Positions 1 to 5,849 of a stretch of DNA of 16,231 bases are shown piece by piece. The notes beneath the pieces were generated by a model that ran no database searches, was not told the DNA's origin, and saw only the letters and a program-made list of their open reading frames with translations. Origin of the DNA: Candidatus Aenigmatarchaeota archaeon (GTDB lineage Archaea > Aenigmatarchaeota > Aenigmatarchaeia > Aenigmatarchaeales > SZUA-1535); assembly GCA_015521535.1 (NCBI GenBank), contig WAOA01000023.1, forward strand, positions 1 to 16,231, written 5' to 3'. The translations under genes were made by a program, and so were the position numbers. Position 1 is the first letter of the stretch. Every line of letters begins with the position of its first letter.

Positions 1-51
1 AAAGGCCCCACCTGCAACACCTACCGCAAGGTCTGGTGCTGTCCTGATTAG
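1..51 (+). CDS. C-terminal end of a Cys-rich protein (partial)
   Basis: The first 51 bases are open in frame 1 and end in TAG at 49-51, giving a 16-residue tail ending VWCCPD. Three cysteines in 16 residues match the Cys-rich style of the secreted protein that follows at 105, so this may be the end of a related exported protein. The start lies outside the window and no function can be assigned. The reading rests only on an open frame and composition. Confidence 0.45.
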   Translation, partial: KGPTCNTYRKVWCCPD

Positions 52-61
52 TTTTATAAAA
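51..61 (+). promoter_or_regulatory. TATA box for the surface protein gene
   Basis: GTTTTATAAAA lies 44-54 bp before the ATG at 105, predicting a transcript start near 82 and a 5' leader of about 20 nt. GGCGGT just before the ATG (96-101) is a plausible but imperfect ribosome binding site. This is inferred from spacing only. Confidence 0.45.
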
Positions 62-104
62 TGTTTTTAAGTCTGAAAATCAAATAATTAATCGGGCGGT
101 AGAA

Positions 105-1229
105 ATGAAGAAATATGTTATTATGTTAATATTTTTAACGCTATTCTCAATCGCAGCGTATTCCATGTCTCCTGCAATTTGTAGAGTTCCTGTTTATTAC
201 GGGATTTGCTGTTCGCAGTATACAGGAAAGATTCTATGGTCCGAACTCGGCGCACCTGCAGGCTCCGGAATATGCTGCGGCGGACTACCTTATCCCGGTT
301 ATACTTCATGCCCGGGAGAGAGTAGCAATCTTTATTGGAGCGGTAGCGAATATATGACAAACTGGGTTTTTTCTGAATGCGCGGCATGTAGATTAGAATC
401 CGTAAAGCCAGATGGCTACTGTTCATCAGGCGGCCAAACCAAAAAATGCACAGAAATTTACGGAACATTTCCTGCCTGTGTTTCGCAGGGAGATGAAGTT
501 ATAGAGGATTTGGGTATCGCGGTATGGAAATGTGAATTTAACGTAATAACCAACCGAATTCAATGGGATCGTATAACCATGAAAACAACACCGTTTGTAA
601 TTTCTCTTCCATTTGAAGAAACAAATGCTGTACCGCTTCAGGAATTAAATTTAGAAGTTAGTCTCACAAGTTATTTAGATTTCACTTACGATCAAATAAT
701 AATCAACCCGCCAGAACTTTACGATAATACATCCGGAACGCCTATAAGAAAACCGGAGTGGGATAAATTTGTTATTAGTTATGTGAACGAAACGGGCCAT
801 AAAGTTATGGGAAAGAAGATTAGATTAAGCCCCGGAGAAACTAAAAAATTTTATTTAAAACTGAAACTTCCTAATAATTTACAACCCGGAAGAAAAGTTG
901 TTTTAAATGTTTCTGCTAAGGGTTCGTTTACTTCGGATACAATGACAATAAACATTATACCTAACTATCATTACATAAGAATAGAAAACGCTTTGTTATT
1001 CGACGCGTATGGAAATCCACTTCCGAACACACCTGTTACTATGTATATATGCAATGCAAAAATCAAATACTGTACAGAAGATGCGCCATACTTATATAAA
1101 AATTCAACGGTTTCGGATGAAACCGGATATTTCTCTGTTTCTTTGAATGTTTCAATACCTATAGGAATGGTTTATAAGGTTTCGGTAGTTACTCCGAAAG
1201 GATATGCAGAGGCGATAGTAAATGAATAA
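105..1229 (+). CDS. Secreted Cys-rich surface protein with Ig-like C-terminal domains
   Basis: A 374-residue protein that I cannot match to a named family. Residues 1-20 form a signal peptide (MKKY followed by a hydrophobic core). Residues 21-145 hold 12 cysteines, including CC pairs at 35-36 and 57-58, which suggests a disulfide-stabilised extracellular domain. From about 165 to 280 the sequence is beta-rich and contains a segment typical of Ig-like cell-surface modules (SPGETKKFYLKLKLP). From about 285 to the end a second beta-sandwich-like module (LLFDAYGNPLPNTPVTMY, then DETGYFSVSL) resembles Big/carboxypeptidase-regulatory-like repeats. N-glycosylation-type sites (NVS, NST) are frequent. 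No C-terminal membrane anchor is visible, so it may be released or held by partners. The stop codon TAA lies inside the 8-bp target duplication of the mobile element just downstream, and the frame is not altered by it. Confidence 0.75.
   Translation: MKKYVIMLIFLTLFSIAAYSMSPAICRVPVYYGICCSQYTGKILWSELGAPAGSGICCGGLPYPGYTSCPGESSNLYWSGSEYMTNWVFSECAACRLESVKPDGYCSSGGQTKKCTEIYGTFPACVSQGDEVIEDLGIAVWKCEFNVITNRIQWDRITMKTTPFVISLPFEETNAVPLQELNLEVSLTSYLDFTYDQIIINPPELYDNTSGTPIRKPEWDKFVISYVNETGHKVMGKKIRLSPGETKKFYLKLKLPNNLQPGRKVVLNVSAKGSFTSDTMTINIIPNYHYIRIENALLFDAYGNPLPNTPVTMYICNAKIKYCTEDAPYLYKNSTVSDETGYFSVSLNVSIPIGMVYKVSVVTPKGYAEAIVNE
1222..1229. repeat. Target-site duplication of element copy C (left)
   Basis: ATGAATAA at 1222-1229 is repeated exactly at 1376-1383, bracketing the 146-bp element. 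It contains the TAA stop of the surface protein gene, so the stop exists on both sides of the insertion. Confidence 0.8.
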
Positions 1230-1375
1230 GAACCCATCCAGATAAATAACGAAAGAGACTTCTTTAAAATGAACTAACGCGGAAGATCCATTGTAAAAGT
1301 AAATGTCTGTAAATCGCTGAGGCACCGTGCCTAAAAGTGACTTCCGCACTAATTCACTCTTGTCTTGGCAGTACC
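1230..1375 (-). mobile_element. Miniature inverted-repeat element, copy C
   Basis: This 146-bp non-coding stretch has the same length as copy A at 10777 and is flanked by exact 8-bp repeats ATGAATAA (1222-1229 and 1376-1383). Its left end GAACCCATCCAGATAAAT matches copy B's left end at 13 of 19 positions, with nearly all differences transitions. Its right end, read on the minus strand, matches copy A's left end at 12 of 18. Read on the minus strand the interior also aligns with copy B: minus strand 1321-1307 (CTCAGCGATTTACAG) against 7331-7345 at 12 of 15, and the block at 1355-1341 (GAATTAGTGCGGAAG) at 12 of 15. An internal pair GCGGAAG (1279-1285) and CTTCCGC (1341-1347) could fold. It codes for nothing visible and would need a transposase from elsewhere. 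The degenerate terminal repeats suggest an old insertion. Confidence 0.75.
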
Positions 1376-1385
1376 ATGAATAAAC

Positions 1386-1403
1386 TTTTTAAAATTTTTA
1401 ATT
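1386..1403 (+). promoter_or_regulatory. TATA region for tRNA-Leu
   Basis: The stretch TTTTTAAAATTTTTAATT lies 26-43 bp before the tRNA 5' end at 1429. Either half could act as the TATA box, giving a start near 1416 or 1425. It begins 3 bp after the target duplication of element copy C, so that insertion stopped just short of the promoter. Confidence 0.5.
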
Positions 1404-1468
1404 TTTCATAATCCTAAATTATCCATATGCGGGGGTCGCCTAGCCAGGTCAATGGCGCCAGGCTTAGG

Positions 1469-1525
1469 TGGCTCATTGGGTTAGTAATTTCCCAATGAGG
1501 GGCGATGCTCAGAAGACCTGGAGAT
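1469..1525 (+). other. tRNA-Leu intron 1, position 37/38
   Basis: A 57-nt intron just 3' of the anticodon. The proposed junctions lie in 3-nt bulges (GG|T at 1467-1469 and AT|A at 1524-1526), as expected for cutting by the archaeal tRNA splicing endonuclease. They are joined by a weak central helix (CTT 1463-1465 with GAG-type bases 1521-1523, one wobble). The intron holds a 9-bp hairpin, CTCATTGGG (1472-1480) with CCCAATGAG (1491-1499). An alternative CCTGG at 1517-1521 gives a variable arm that is too long, which fixes the 3' end at 1525. Confidence 0.8.
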
Positions 1526-1557
1526 ACCTGGTCCCTTAGTGGGTTCGCCGGTTCAAA

Positions 1558-1602
1558 AGAGGAAGGGGGAGATACTTCTCCCCCTTCCCTCTCTCTAGAA
1601 AT
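1558..1602 (+). other. tRNA-Leu intron 2, T-loop position 59/60
   Basis: A 45-nt insertion splits the T-loop between TTCAAA and T. The 5' bulge AA|A (1556-1558) and 3' bulge AT|T (1601-1603) flank a short helix TTC (1552-1554) with GAA (1598-1600), close to the bulge-helix-bulge form. The intron itself folds into a strong hairpin: GGAAGGGGGAG (1561-1571) pairs with CTCCCCCTTCC (1578-1588). Without its removal the T-arm cannot form. The exact cut could shift by one base. Confidence 0.8.
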
Positions 1603-1624
1603 TCCGGCCCCCCGCACCAAATTA

Positions 1625-1632
1625 ATATATAC
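1625..1632 (+). promoter_or_regulatory. TATA box for the DUF151 gene
   Basis: ATATATAC is centred about 25.5 bp before the ATG at 1654, so transcription should start at or next to the start codon. There is no Shine-Dalgarno, which fits a leaderless mRNA. Confidence 0.6.
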
Positions 1633-1653
1633 TTTTTACACTTACAATAATTC

Positions 1654-2124
1654 ATGAAAAATAAAAGAATAATACCTTATGCAGTATCGTCGATGATTGT
1701 TCTAATGTTTCTCGTATATTCGCTTACTATACAAACTTCGCCGGATTTAATTAAGGTAGATCTTCTTGAAGTTAAAGGAAATACGATAATAATCGGGGCA
1801 AATTGTACAGCAATAATAGCAGAAACTTCCCCGGAACGAGCAAGGAATATACTGCTAGGGATGGAAGGTATAATTCCCGAAAGACCCACGACACATGATA
1901 CAATAGTTCAGATATTGAAAAGTTTTAATCTTACGGTAGAAAAAGTAGTGTTGGAAAGATTTGATGGAAATTATTATTATGCGGATATATGGATAAAAGG
2001 AAAAGATAAAATTCTTAAACTGGATGTAATGCCTTCTGACGGAATAGCAATCGCGGTGCGCATGGATTCGCCAATATATATAAACAGAACCTTATTAGAA
2101 AACTTCGGAAATAAGGTATGCTAA
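1654..2124 (+). CDS. Membrane-anchored bifunctional-nuclease-family (DUF151/BFN) protein
   Basis: A 156-residue protein. Residues about 7-26 form a single hydrophobic segment (signal anchor or uncleaved signal), and the rest would lie outside the membrane on one side. Residues about 34-150 match the BFN/DUF151 fold: an ER-rich helix ending in a glycine loop (ERARNILLGMEGIIPERP), the hallmark RPTTHDTIVQIL, then the strand pair YYADIWIKG and the signature MPSDGIAIAVRMDSPIYI. Some family members are reported to have nuclease activity; whether this one does cannot be told from sequence. Most family members are soluble, so the N-terminal anchor is notable. The ATG is chosen because a TATA box sits 26 bp upstream with no better start downstream. 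Confidence 0.8.
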   Translation: MKNKRIIPYAVSSMIVLMFLVYSLTIQTSPDLIKVDLLEVKGNTIIIGANCTAIIAETSPERARNILLGMEGIIPERPTTHDTIVQILKSFNLTVEKVVLERFDGNYYYADIWIKGKDKILKLDVMPSDGIAIAVRMDSPIYINRTLLENFGNKVC

Positions 2125-2126
2125 AA

Positions 2127-2134
2127 TTTTTAAG
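2127..2134 (+). promoter_or_regulatory. TATA box for RNase P RNA
   Basis: TTTTTAAG is centred about 27 bp before the first paired base of the RNase P RNA (2158), the expected archaeal TATA spacing. It begins three bases after the stop codon of the DUF151 gene. Confidence 0.5.
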
Positions 2135-2157
2135 TTAAAATTGCTAAAATAATTACA

Positions 2158-2430
2158 GGATGCGCCGGAAGATGGGCTTTCCGGTAGTAGATAAAACAGA
2201 TGCCCTACTACCGGAGGAAGCTCCGCCCATCTTCATAACGCCTGCGGCAGGTCTGGGAAATGCTGGACTTTGCCTTTTGGCGAGAGCCGGCAGGCGTGAT
2301 GCAAGGCCAAGTAGGCTGTGATGACGAAAGAGCAGCGGGTAGGCCGCTTAGACGAATGCCCCGAACTCTTTTTATGATCGTGCAAAGCACGTGAAAGAGT
2401 AACAGAAGGCGGGCTACTTCCGGCACATCC
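2158..2430 (+). ncRNA. rnpB: RNase P RNA
   Basis: This is the catalytic RNA that removes 5' leaders from pre-tRNAs. The 273-nt stretch is strikingly GC-rich for this region and is closed by a P1 helix: GGATG-c-GCCGGAAG (2158-2171) pairs with CTTCCGGC-a-CATCC (2417-2430), 13 pairs with one C/A mismatch. A perfect 10-bp P3-like hairpin follows: CCGGTAGTAG (2181-2190) with CTACTACCGG (2205-2214). The conserved CR-I core is at 2213-2229 (GGAGGAAGCTCCGCCCA), a CR-IV-like AGACGAATG at 2350-2358, and the CR-V core ACAGAAGGCGGGCTA at 2402-2416. The order and spacing match archaeal RNase P RNA. The 3' end runs into T-rich DNA (2434-2438) that can serve as terminator. Its substrate class is represented next door by tRNA-Leu. 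Confidence 0.9.
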
Positions 2431-2438
2431 TTATTTTT
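2431..2438 (+). terminator. T-rich terminator of RNase P RNA
   Basis: TTATTTTT directly follows the P1 helix; archaeal RNA polymerase stops at such T-runs. It also abuts the end of the minus-strand ORF (stop at 2437-2439), so the two genes converge here. Confidence 0.5.
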
Positions 2439-2625
2439 ACACAATCTTTCTTTTAATTTTTACATAATTCTCGCGTCGTTCGGCTATGTATCGCTCTCCA
2501 GAAATAAAGCCATTACCATCTGGCGTTAACCCAATTTTACCGTTCAAAGAAATATCTCTTGCACACTCTTCGATAACTTTCCTTTCTTGTTTAGGAAAAT
2601 ATGAACTGTATGCAGCAAGTTTCAA
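2437..2625 (-). CDS. Unknown protein, probable downstream part of a frameshifted gene
   Basis: A 62-residue frame beginning at a TTG (2625) and ending in TAA. It is rich in Lys, Arg and Glu and contains a coherent stretch (YSSYFPKQERKVIEECARD, then GLTPDGNGFISGERYIAERR) that looks like real protein rather than a shadow. No Shine-Dalgarno or good start precedes it. The upstream 102-residue frame ends inside it by 35 bases, and the two are one frame apart. Joined, they would give a protein of about 150 residues. I do not recognise the family. It may be the end of a pseudogene, an assembly error in one gene, or a separate small gene. Confidence 0.4.
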   Translation of the reverse strand: MKLAAYSSYFPKQERKVIEECARDISLNGKIGLTPDGNGFISGERYIAERRENYVKIKRKIV

Positions 2626-2872
2626 TACTTCCTATATACTTCTTTTTTTCTGGTGGGATATTATTAATACCCCTTAAATATTTCCCTAAGAATTCCGCTA
2701 CTTCTACTTCCTCTGAAAAACTGAATTTCCCTGTCTCTACTAGCCACTCTACACTCTTCAAATAATCTACTTTAGCGTTTGTAATCTCCTTTTCAGATAA
2801 AATTATATCCGATGGAATTTTGTAACCAATAGTAATAACTCGTATGAATTCAATGAAACCTTTAACAACCAT
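2591..2872 (-). CDS. Unknown protein, probable upstream part of a frameshifted gene
   Basis: A protein of about 93 residues if the ATG at 2872 (MVVKGFIEF) is used; an in-frame ATG at 2899 would add nine residues but lies against the radB start. The sequence has good charged and hydrophobic patterning (VDYLKSVEWLVETGKF, then VAEFLGKYLRGI) and looks helical. The last seven residues (TCCIQFIFS) look out of character, and the +1 frame becomes sensible from about 2634 onward, so the natural product probably continues in the next frame. It is divergent from radB with about 33 bp between starts. Family unknown. Confidence 0.5.
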   Translation of the reverse strand: MVVKGFIEFIRVITIGYKIPSDIILSEKEITNAKVDYLKSVEWLVETGKFSFSEEVEVAEFLGKYLRGINNIPPEKKKYIGSIETCCIQFIFS

Positions 2873-2876
2873 ATAA

Positions 2877-2888
2877 TTTATTTTAAAA
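2877..2888 (+). promoter_or_regulatory. TATA region for radB
   Basis: TTTATTTTAAAA lies centred about 24 bp before the radB ATG at 2906, and no Shine-Dalgarno precedes the ATG, which suggests a leaderless message. The same short spacer must carry the promoter of the divergent unknown gene. Confidence 0.45.
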
Positions 2889-2905
2889 ACGATAAACAAA
2901 TTTTT

Positions 2906-3571
2906 ATGCGAATACCGTTTTCAGAGCCTATAGATAAACTTTTGAATGGTGGTTTAGAAATTGGTTGTATAACTAACTTTTACGGACCGCCTGGCTCCGG
3001 TAAAACACAAATTGCTATGTGTGCTGCGGCTTCCTTTTCAAAAACCACTAAAGTTTGTTTCGTAGATACAGAAGGCGGGTTTTCGCCGGAAAGATTTCTA
3101 CAGATTTCCGGAGATGAAACTTTTCTGAAAAATGTTTTAATAAAAGAAGTTAAGACTTGGGATGAGCAGAAAAACGTTATAAGAAAACTTGAGAATATAA
3201 AAACAGGCTTAATAATCATCGATTCTATCGTTGCACTATGGAGAACCGAAATAAACCAGGAAAATTTTTTCGAAATAAATCAAGAATTAGCGCGACAATT
3301 GTTAATACTTTCAAAAATAGCGAGGGAAAGAAAAATACCGGTGATAATCACCACGCAGATTTATGAAGATATAGAGACAGGTAAAATAGAATTATCGAGT
3401 AGAAACATAGTTAAGTGGTGGTCCAAAAACTTGGTAGAACTTATACATGCAGGAAGACCTAATTGCAGAATAGCGATTATAAGAAAATCCCGCTCAATTC
3501 CAGAAGGAAAGAAAATCGAATTCGAAATTACTTCTGCAGGTTTAAAAGAAGTCAAGTTTAGATTGTTTTAA
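2906..3571 (+). CDS. radB: DNA repair and recombination protein RadB
   Basis: RadB is the short archaeal RecA/RadA paralogue made of the ATPase core only; it binds DNA and is thought to modulate RadA-driven homologous recombination. The 221-residue length is typical. Walker A GPPGSGKT is at residues 27-34, Walker B GLIIIDS ends near D106, and the ITTQIY segment corresponds to the L2-adjacent strand. The N-terminal helix-hairpin-helix domain of RadA is absent, as expected for RadB. The ATG follows a TATA-like box by about 24 bp with no ribosome binding site. The gene converges with topA, leaving only two bases between stop codons. Confidence 0.9.
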   Translation: MRIPFSEPIDKLLNGGLEIGCITNFYGPPGSGKTQIAMCAAASFSKTTKVCFVDTEGGFSPERFLQISGDETFLKNVLIKEVKTWDEQKNVIRKLENIKTGLIIIDSIVALWRTEINQENFFEINQELARQLLILSKIARERKIPVIITTQIYEDIETGKIELSSRNIVKWWSKNLVELIHAGRPNCRIAIIRKSRSIPEGKKIEFEITSAGLKEVKFRLF

Positions 3572-3573
3572 GA

Positions 3574-5652
3574 TTATTTCTTCTTTTTATCACTACCCCA
3601 ATCTTTTTTTGTTTCACAATTCGTGTCTAAACACATTCTAAAAGGTCTTTTTCCTTTTCTCCTTACCATAATTATTGGTGTATTACACTTTTCGCAAACT
3701 TTATCCGTTCTTTCTATTTTAGCGCCGTGCGGAAGTGGGTATCCTGTTTTGCATTTAGGATAATTTGAACAACCAACGAAATATTTTTTTGTTCTCACCG
3801 AGAACATTTTTTTCAAATCACCGTTGCACGAGCATTTACCCAAGTAATTTGCGTCTTCCTGCGAATCTATAATAGCACCTTCGAGAGATTTTCCAATCAC
3901 TTTTTCTTTTTTTGAAAACTCTTTGAAAATTTTTACCAAATGTCTTTTAGCATCGTTTATGACTTTTTCCTTTTTTATCTTACCTTCGAAAATCATTTCA
4001 ATTTCCTTTTCGAACTTTCTTGTTAGTTTTTCATCAACAAGTTCCGGAACATATTTTCTCAGCGTTTCTGCTATTTTCATCCCCAAAGGTGTAACTCTTA
4101 TGCTCTTTCCCGTGATATAACCTCTATCATAAAGCGTCTGTAAAATCGCAGCGCGCGTAGCCCTTGTGCCAAGACCGCGCTTCTCCATTTCTTTTATAAT
4201 CGAAGCCTGTGAATAGCGCTGCGGTGGTTGTGTTTCCTTATCCAAAATCCTTATTTTCACAACTTTAATTTTCTGCCCTTCCTTAACATTGGGTAGGATT
4301 ATTTCATCAAATTTAGCATATCGTCCATAGTACTTTATCCAACCTTCTTCAATAGTTCTCCTCCCGCTAAGAGAATATTTGTTGCCGCCCAAATCTATAA
4401 CTATTTTCATGCTTTCGCGTTTCGCTGCCTTACCGAAACATGCCAAAAACCTTCTGCATACTAAGTCATAAATTTTTCTTTGTTGCGGCGTAAGTTTTTT
4501 AAGGTCAGGTACTTCCACTGTCGGGTGTATAGCCTCGTGTGCAGGGTCTGTTTTTTTACCTTCTCTCGGCTTTAATTCACCTTTCATTATCTCTTCGCAT
4601 ATTTTCGAATAACCAGGAACAGAAGAAATTGCCTTTAGAATACCAACATAATCTATTTGCGGTGGCAACTTTTCGCTACTCGTTCTCGGATAGGAAATAT
4701 AAGCGTTTTCATAAAGCGATTGTGCTATATTTAGAGTTTGCTGTGGTGAAAAACCAAACAGGCGATACGCTTCTGTTTGCAAACTTGTAATGTTAAAAGG
4801 TGCAGGCGGACTTTGTGTTTGAACGCGACGTTGAATCTTAATTATAACACCTTCTTTAACACTAGAACTTTTTGCAATTTTTTCTGCTTCTTTTTTCTTC
4901 CATATTTTATCTTTTTCAAAGTTCGCAACGAATTTTCCTTTTCCTATCTTTATCTCCGCTTCTATTTGCCAATATGGTTTTGGTTTGAATTTCTGTATAT
5001 CCTTTTCACGTTTAGCAAGCAAGCATAGAGTTGGACCCTGCACACGGCCTGCTGAAAGAATAGCAAATCTTGAAGAATGTTTTTTAACAGCATGTATTAA
5101 TGCACGGGAAGTATTTATACCCCAGTAAAAATCTAGAATGTGCCTTGTTTCACCGCATTCTATATTTTCCCAATCAAGATGGGGAGACATGCTTTCATAT
5201 GCTTTTACTAAATCAGGTTTTGCCAATGTCGAGAATTTCATTCTTTTTGCTTTTTCGACTTTACATATGAATCTCAAAATATTAGCCGCTATAAGAGAAC
5301 CTTCATTGTCGTAATCGCAAGCAGAAATGTATTCGACGTTTTTTCCGTTGAACTGTTTTACTATTTCTTCTATCGTTTTAAAATATTTTTTACTGAATTC
5401 GGAGCGTTTATTCACTTTATATGAAGGGAACCAATCTACATCGAACACAGGGTAGCGAGAACCCTTAACGGTTTGTTTTAAATTAAAAAGATGTCCAACA
5501 GCAGGGATTACTATATGTTCTTTTCCGTTTCTCTTAAAACGATAATATTCCACACCATATGAACTTTTTATTTTTTTGAACTTCCCGTCGCTAAGTGCTT
5601 TAGCAATATTTTTACATGCATCAGGTTTTTCCGCTATTATTATAGAGACCAT
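3574..5652 (-). CDS. topA: DNA topoisomerase I (type IA)
   Basis: Type IA topoisomerase that relaxes negative supercoils through a 5'-phosphotyrosine link. The product is 692 residues from the ATG at 5652, chosen because AGGTG lies six bases upstream; an in-frame GTG three codons earlier would overlap that site. The N-terminal TOPRIM domain shows IIIAEKPDA with the catalytic Glu and ACDYDNEGS with the metal-binding acidic residues. The active-site tyrosine is Y321 in ISYPRTS. The RGLGTRATRAAIL segment is the usual domain IV signature. Two C-terminal zinc-ribbon modules follow: CSC with CSNYPKC, and CEKC with a final pair of cysteines, then a Lys-rich tail. It is the third gene of the serS operon and its start lies 32 bases inside the small membrane gene, so translation is probably coupled. 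Confidence 0.92.
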   Translation of the reverse strand: MVSIIIAEKPDACKNIAKALSDGKFKKIKSSYGVEYYRFKRNGKEHIVIPAVGHLFNLKQTVKGSRYPVFDVDWFPSYKVNKRSEFSKKYFKTIEEIVKQFNGKNVEYISACDYDNEGSLIAANILRFICKVEKAKRMKFSTLAKPDLVKAYESMSPHLDWENIECGETRHILDFYWGINTSRALIHAVKKHSSRFAILSAGRVQGPTLCLLAKREKDIQKFKPKPYWQIEAEIKIGKGKFVANFEKDKIWKKKEAEKIAKSSSVKEGVIIKIQRRVQTQSPPAPFNITSLQTEAYRLFGFSPQQTLNIAQSLYENAYISYPRTSSEKLPPQIDYVGILKAISSVPGYSKICEEIMKGELKPREGKKTDPAHEAIHPTVEVPDLKKLTPQQRKIYDLVCRRFLACFGKAAKRESMKIVIDLGGNKYSLSGRRTIEEGWIKYYGRYAKFDEIILPNVKEGQKIKVVKIRILDKETQPPQRYSQASIIKEMEKRGLGTRATRAAILQTLYDRGYITGKSIRVTPLGMKIAETLRKYVPELVDEKLTRKFEKEIEMIFEGKIKKEKVINDAKRHLVKIFKEFSKKEKVIGKSLEGAIIDSQEDANYLGKCSCNGDLKKMFSVRTKKYFVGCSNYPKCKTGYPLPHGAKIERTDKVCEKCNTPIIMVRRKGKRPFRMCLDTNCETKKDWGSDKKKK

Positions 5653-5845
5653 AGTCAACACCTTTTATTTTAAGTATATCGCTGATAAAGTAAATTACAT
5701 TCAAGAGTTTTTTCGCGATCATAAAAACCCTCTCAATAATTTCCGTGATAATATTGATATACTTTTCGATTTGATCGGGAATGCTTATTGTCAACGAAAA
5801 AAATATTACGAAAGCGAATAATGCAACAACTTTCTTAACTTTCAT
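5621..5845 (-). CDS. Small signal/membrane-anchored protein between serS and topA
   Basis: A 74-residue protein of unknown function. Residues about 4-22 are a hydrophobic signal or anchor after MKVKK. The rest is an amphipathic Ile/Lys-rich helix run (IEKYINIITEIIERVFMIAKKLLNVIYFISDI) with a polar tail. The start is well supported: GAGGT at 5852-5856 lies six bases before the ATG and is built into the last codons of serS. It begins four bases after the serS stop and overlaps topA by 32 bases, so it is a genuine member of the serS-topA operon rather than a shadow. No motif links it to either neighbour. Confidence 0.65.
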   Translation of the reverse strand: MKVKKVVALFAFVIFFSLTISIPDQIEKYINIITEIIERVFMIAKKLLNVIYFISDILKIKGVDYGLYNNSGKT

Positions 5846-5849
5846 TCTA

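Larger units (their letters stand above)
1429..1619 (+). tRNA. tRNA-Leu (anticodon UAG) with two introns
   Basis: The acceptor stem GCGGGGG (1429-1435) pairs with CCCCCGC (1609-1615), followed by discriminator A1616 and an encoded CCA (1617-1619). The D-stem is GCC (1438-1440) with GGC (1454-1456). The anticodon stem is CCAGG (1458-1462) with CCTGG (1527-1531), and the anticodon TAG is at 1465-1467. The variable arm (1532-1546) folds as CCC-TTAGT-GGG, the long arm expected of tRNA-Leu. The T-stem is GCCGG (1547-1551) with CCGGC (1604-1608). Removing 1469-1525 and 1558-1602 joins an 89-nt tRNA with a normal 7-nt T-loop TTCAAAT and reads CUN leucine codons. The second intron, in the T-loop, is the unusual part. 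Confidence 0.92.

Noticed and set aside
35..51. GGTGCTGTCCTGATTAG resembles the left end of element copy A (14 of 17-18 positions).
   Set aside because: It lies in the coding tail of an upstream gene, no matching right end or 8-bp duplication was found nearby, and an intact gene starts at 105. A truncated fragment cannot be excluded, but chance is enough.
1279..1347. The GC-rich inverted pair GCGGAAG/CTTCCGC first looked like an H/ACA-type guide RNA.
   Set aside because: There is no ACA box at the right place and no clear kink-turn, and the whole region is explained as an element copy with exact 8-bp duplications.
1517..1521. A first CCTGG that could pair as the 3' half of the anticodon stem.
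   Set aside because: It would leave a 25-nt variable arm with no good fold; the second CCTGG at 1527-1531 gives a normal 15-nt arm.
1414..1620. Open frame of 68 residues on the minus strand across the tRNA.
   Set aside because: It is the complement of a structured tRNA gene; composition is that of GC-rich stems, not protein.
2208..2444. Open frame of 78 residues on the minus strand.
   Set aside because: It overlaps the RNase P RNA core almost fully and has no start signal.
2647..2653. A AAA AAG heptamer as a -1 programmed frameshift site.
   Set aside because: The -1 frame meets a stop within a few codons, and the joining frame needed is +1.
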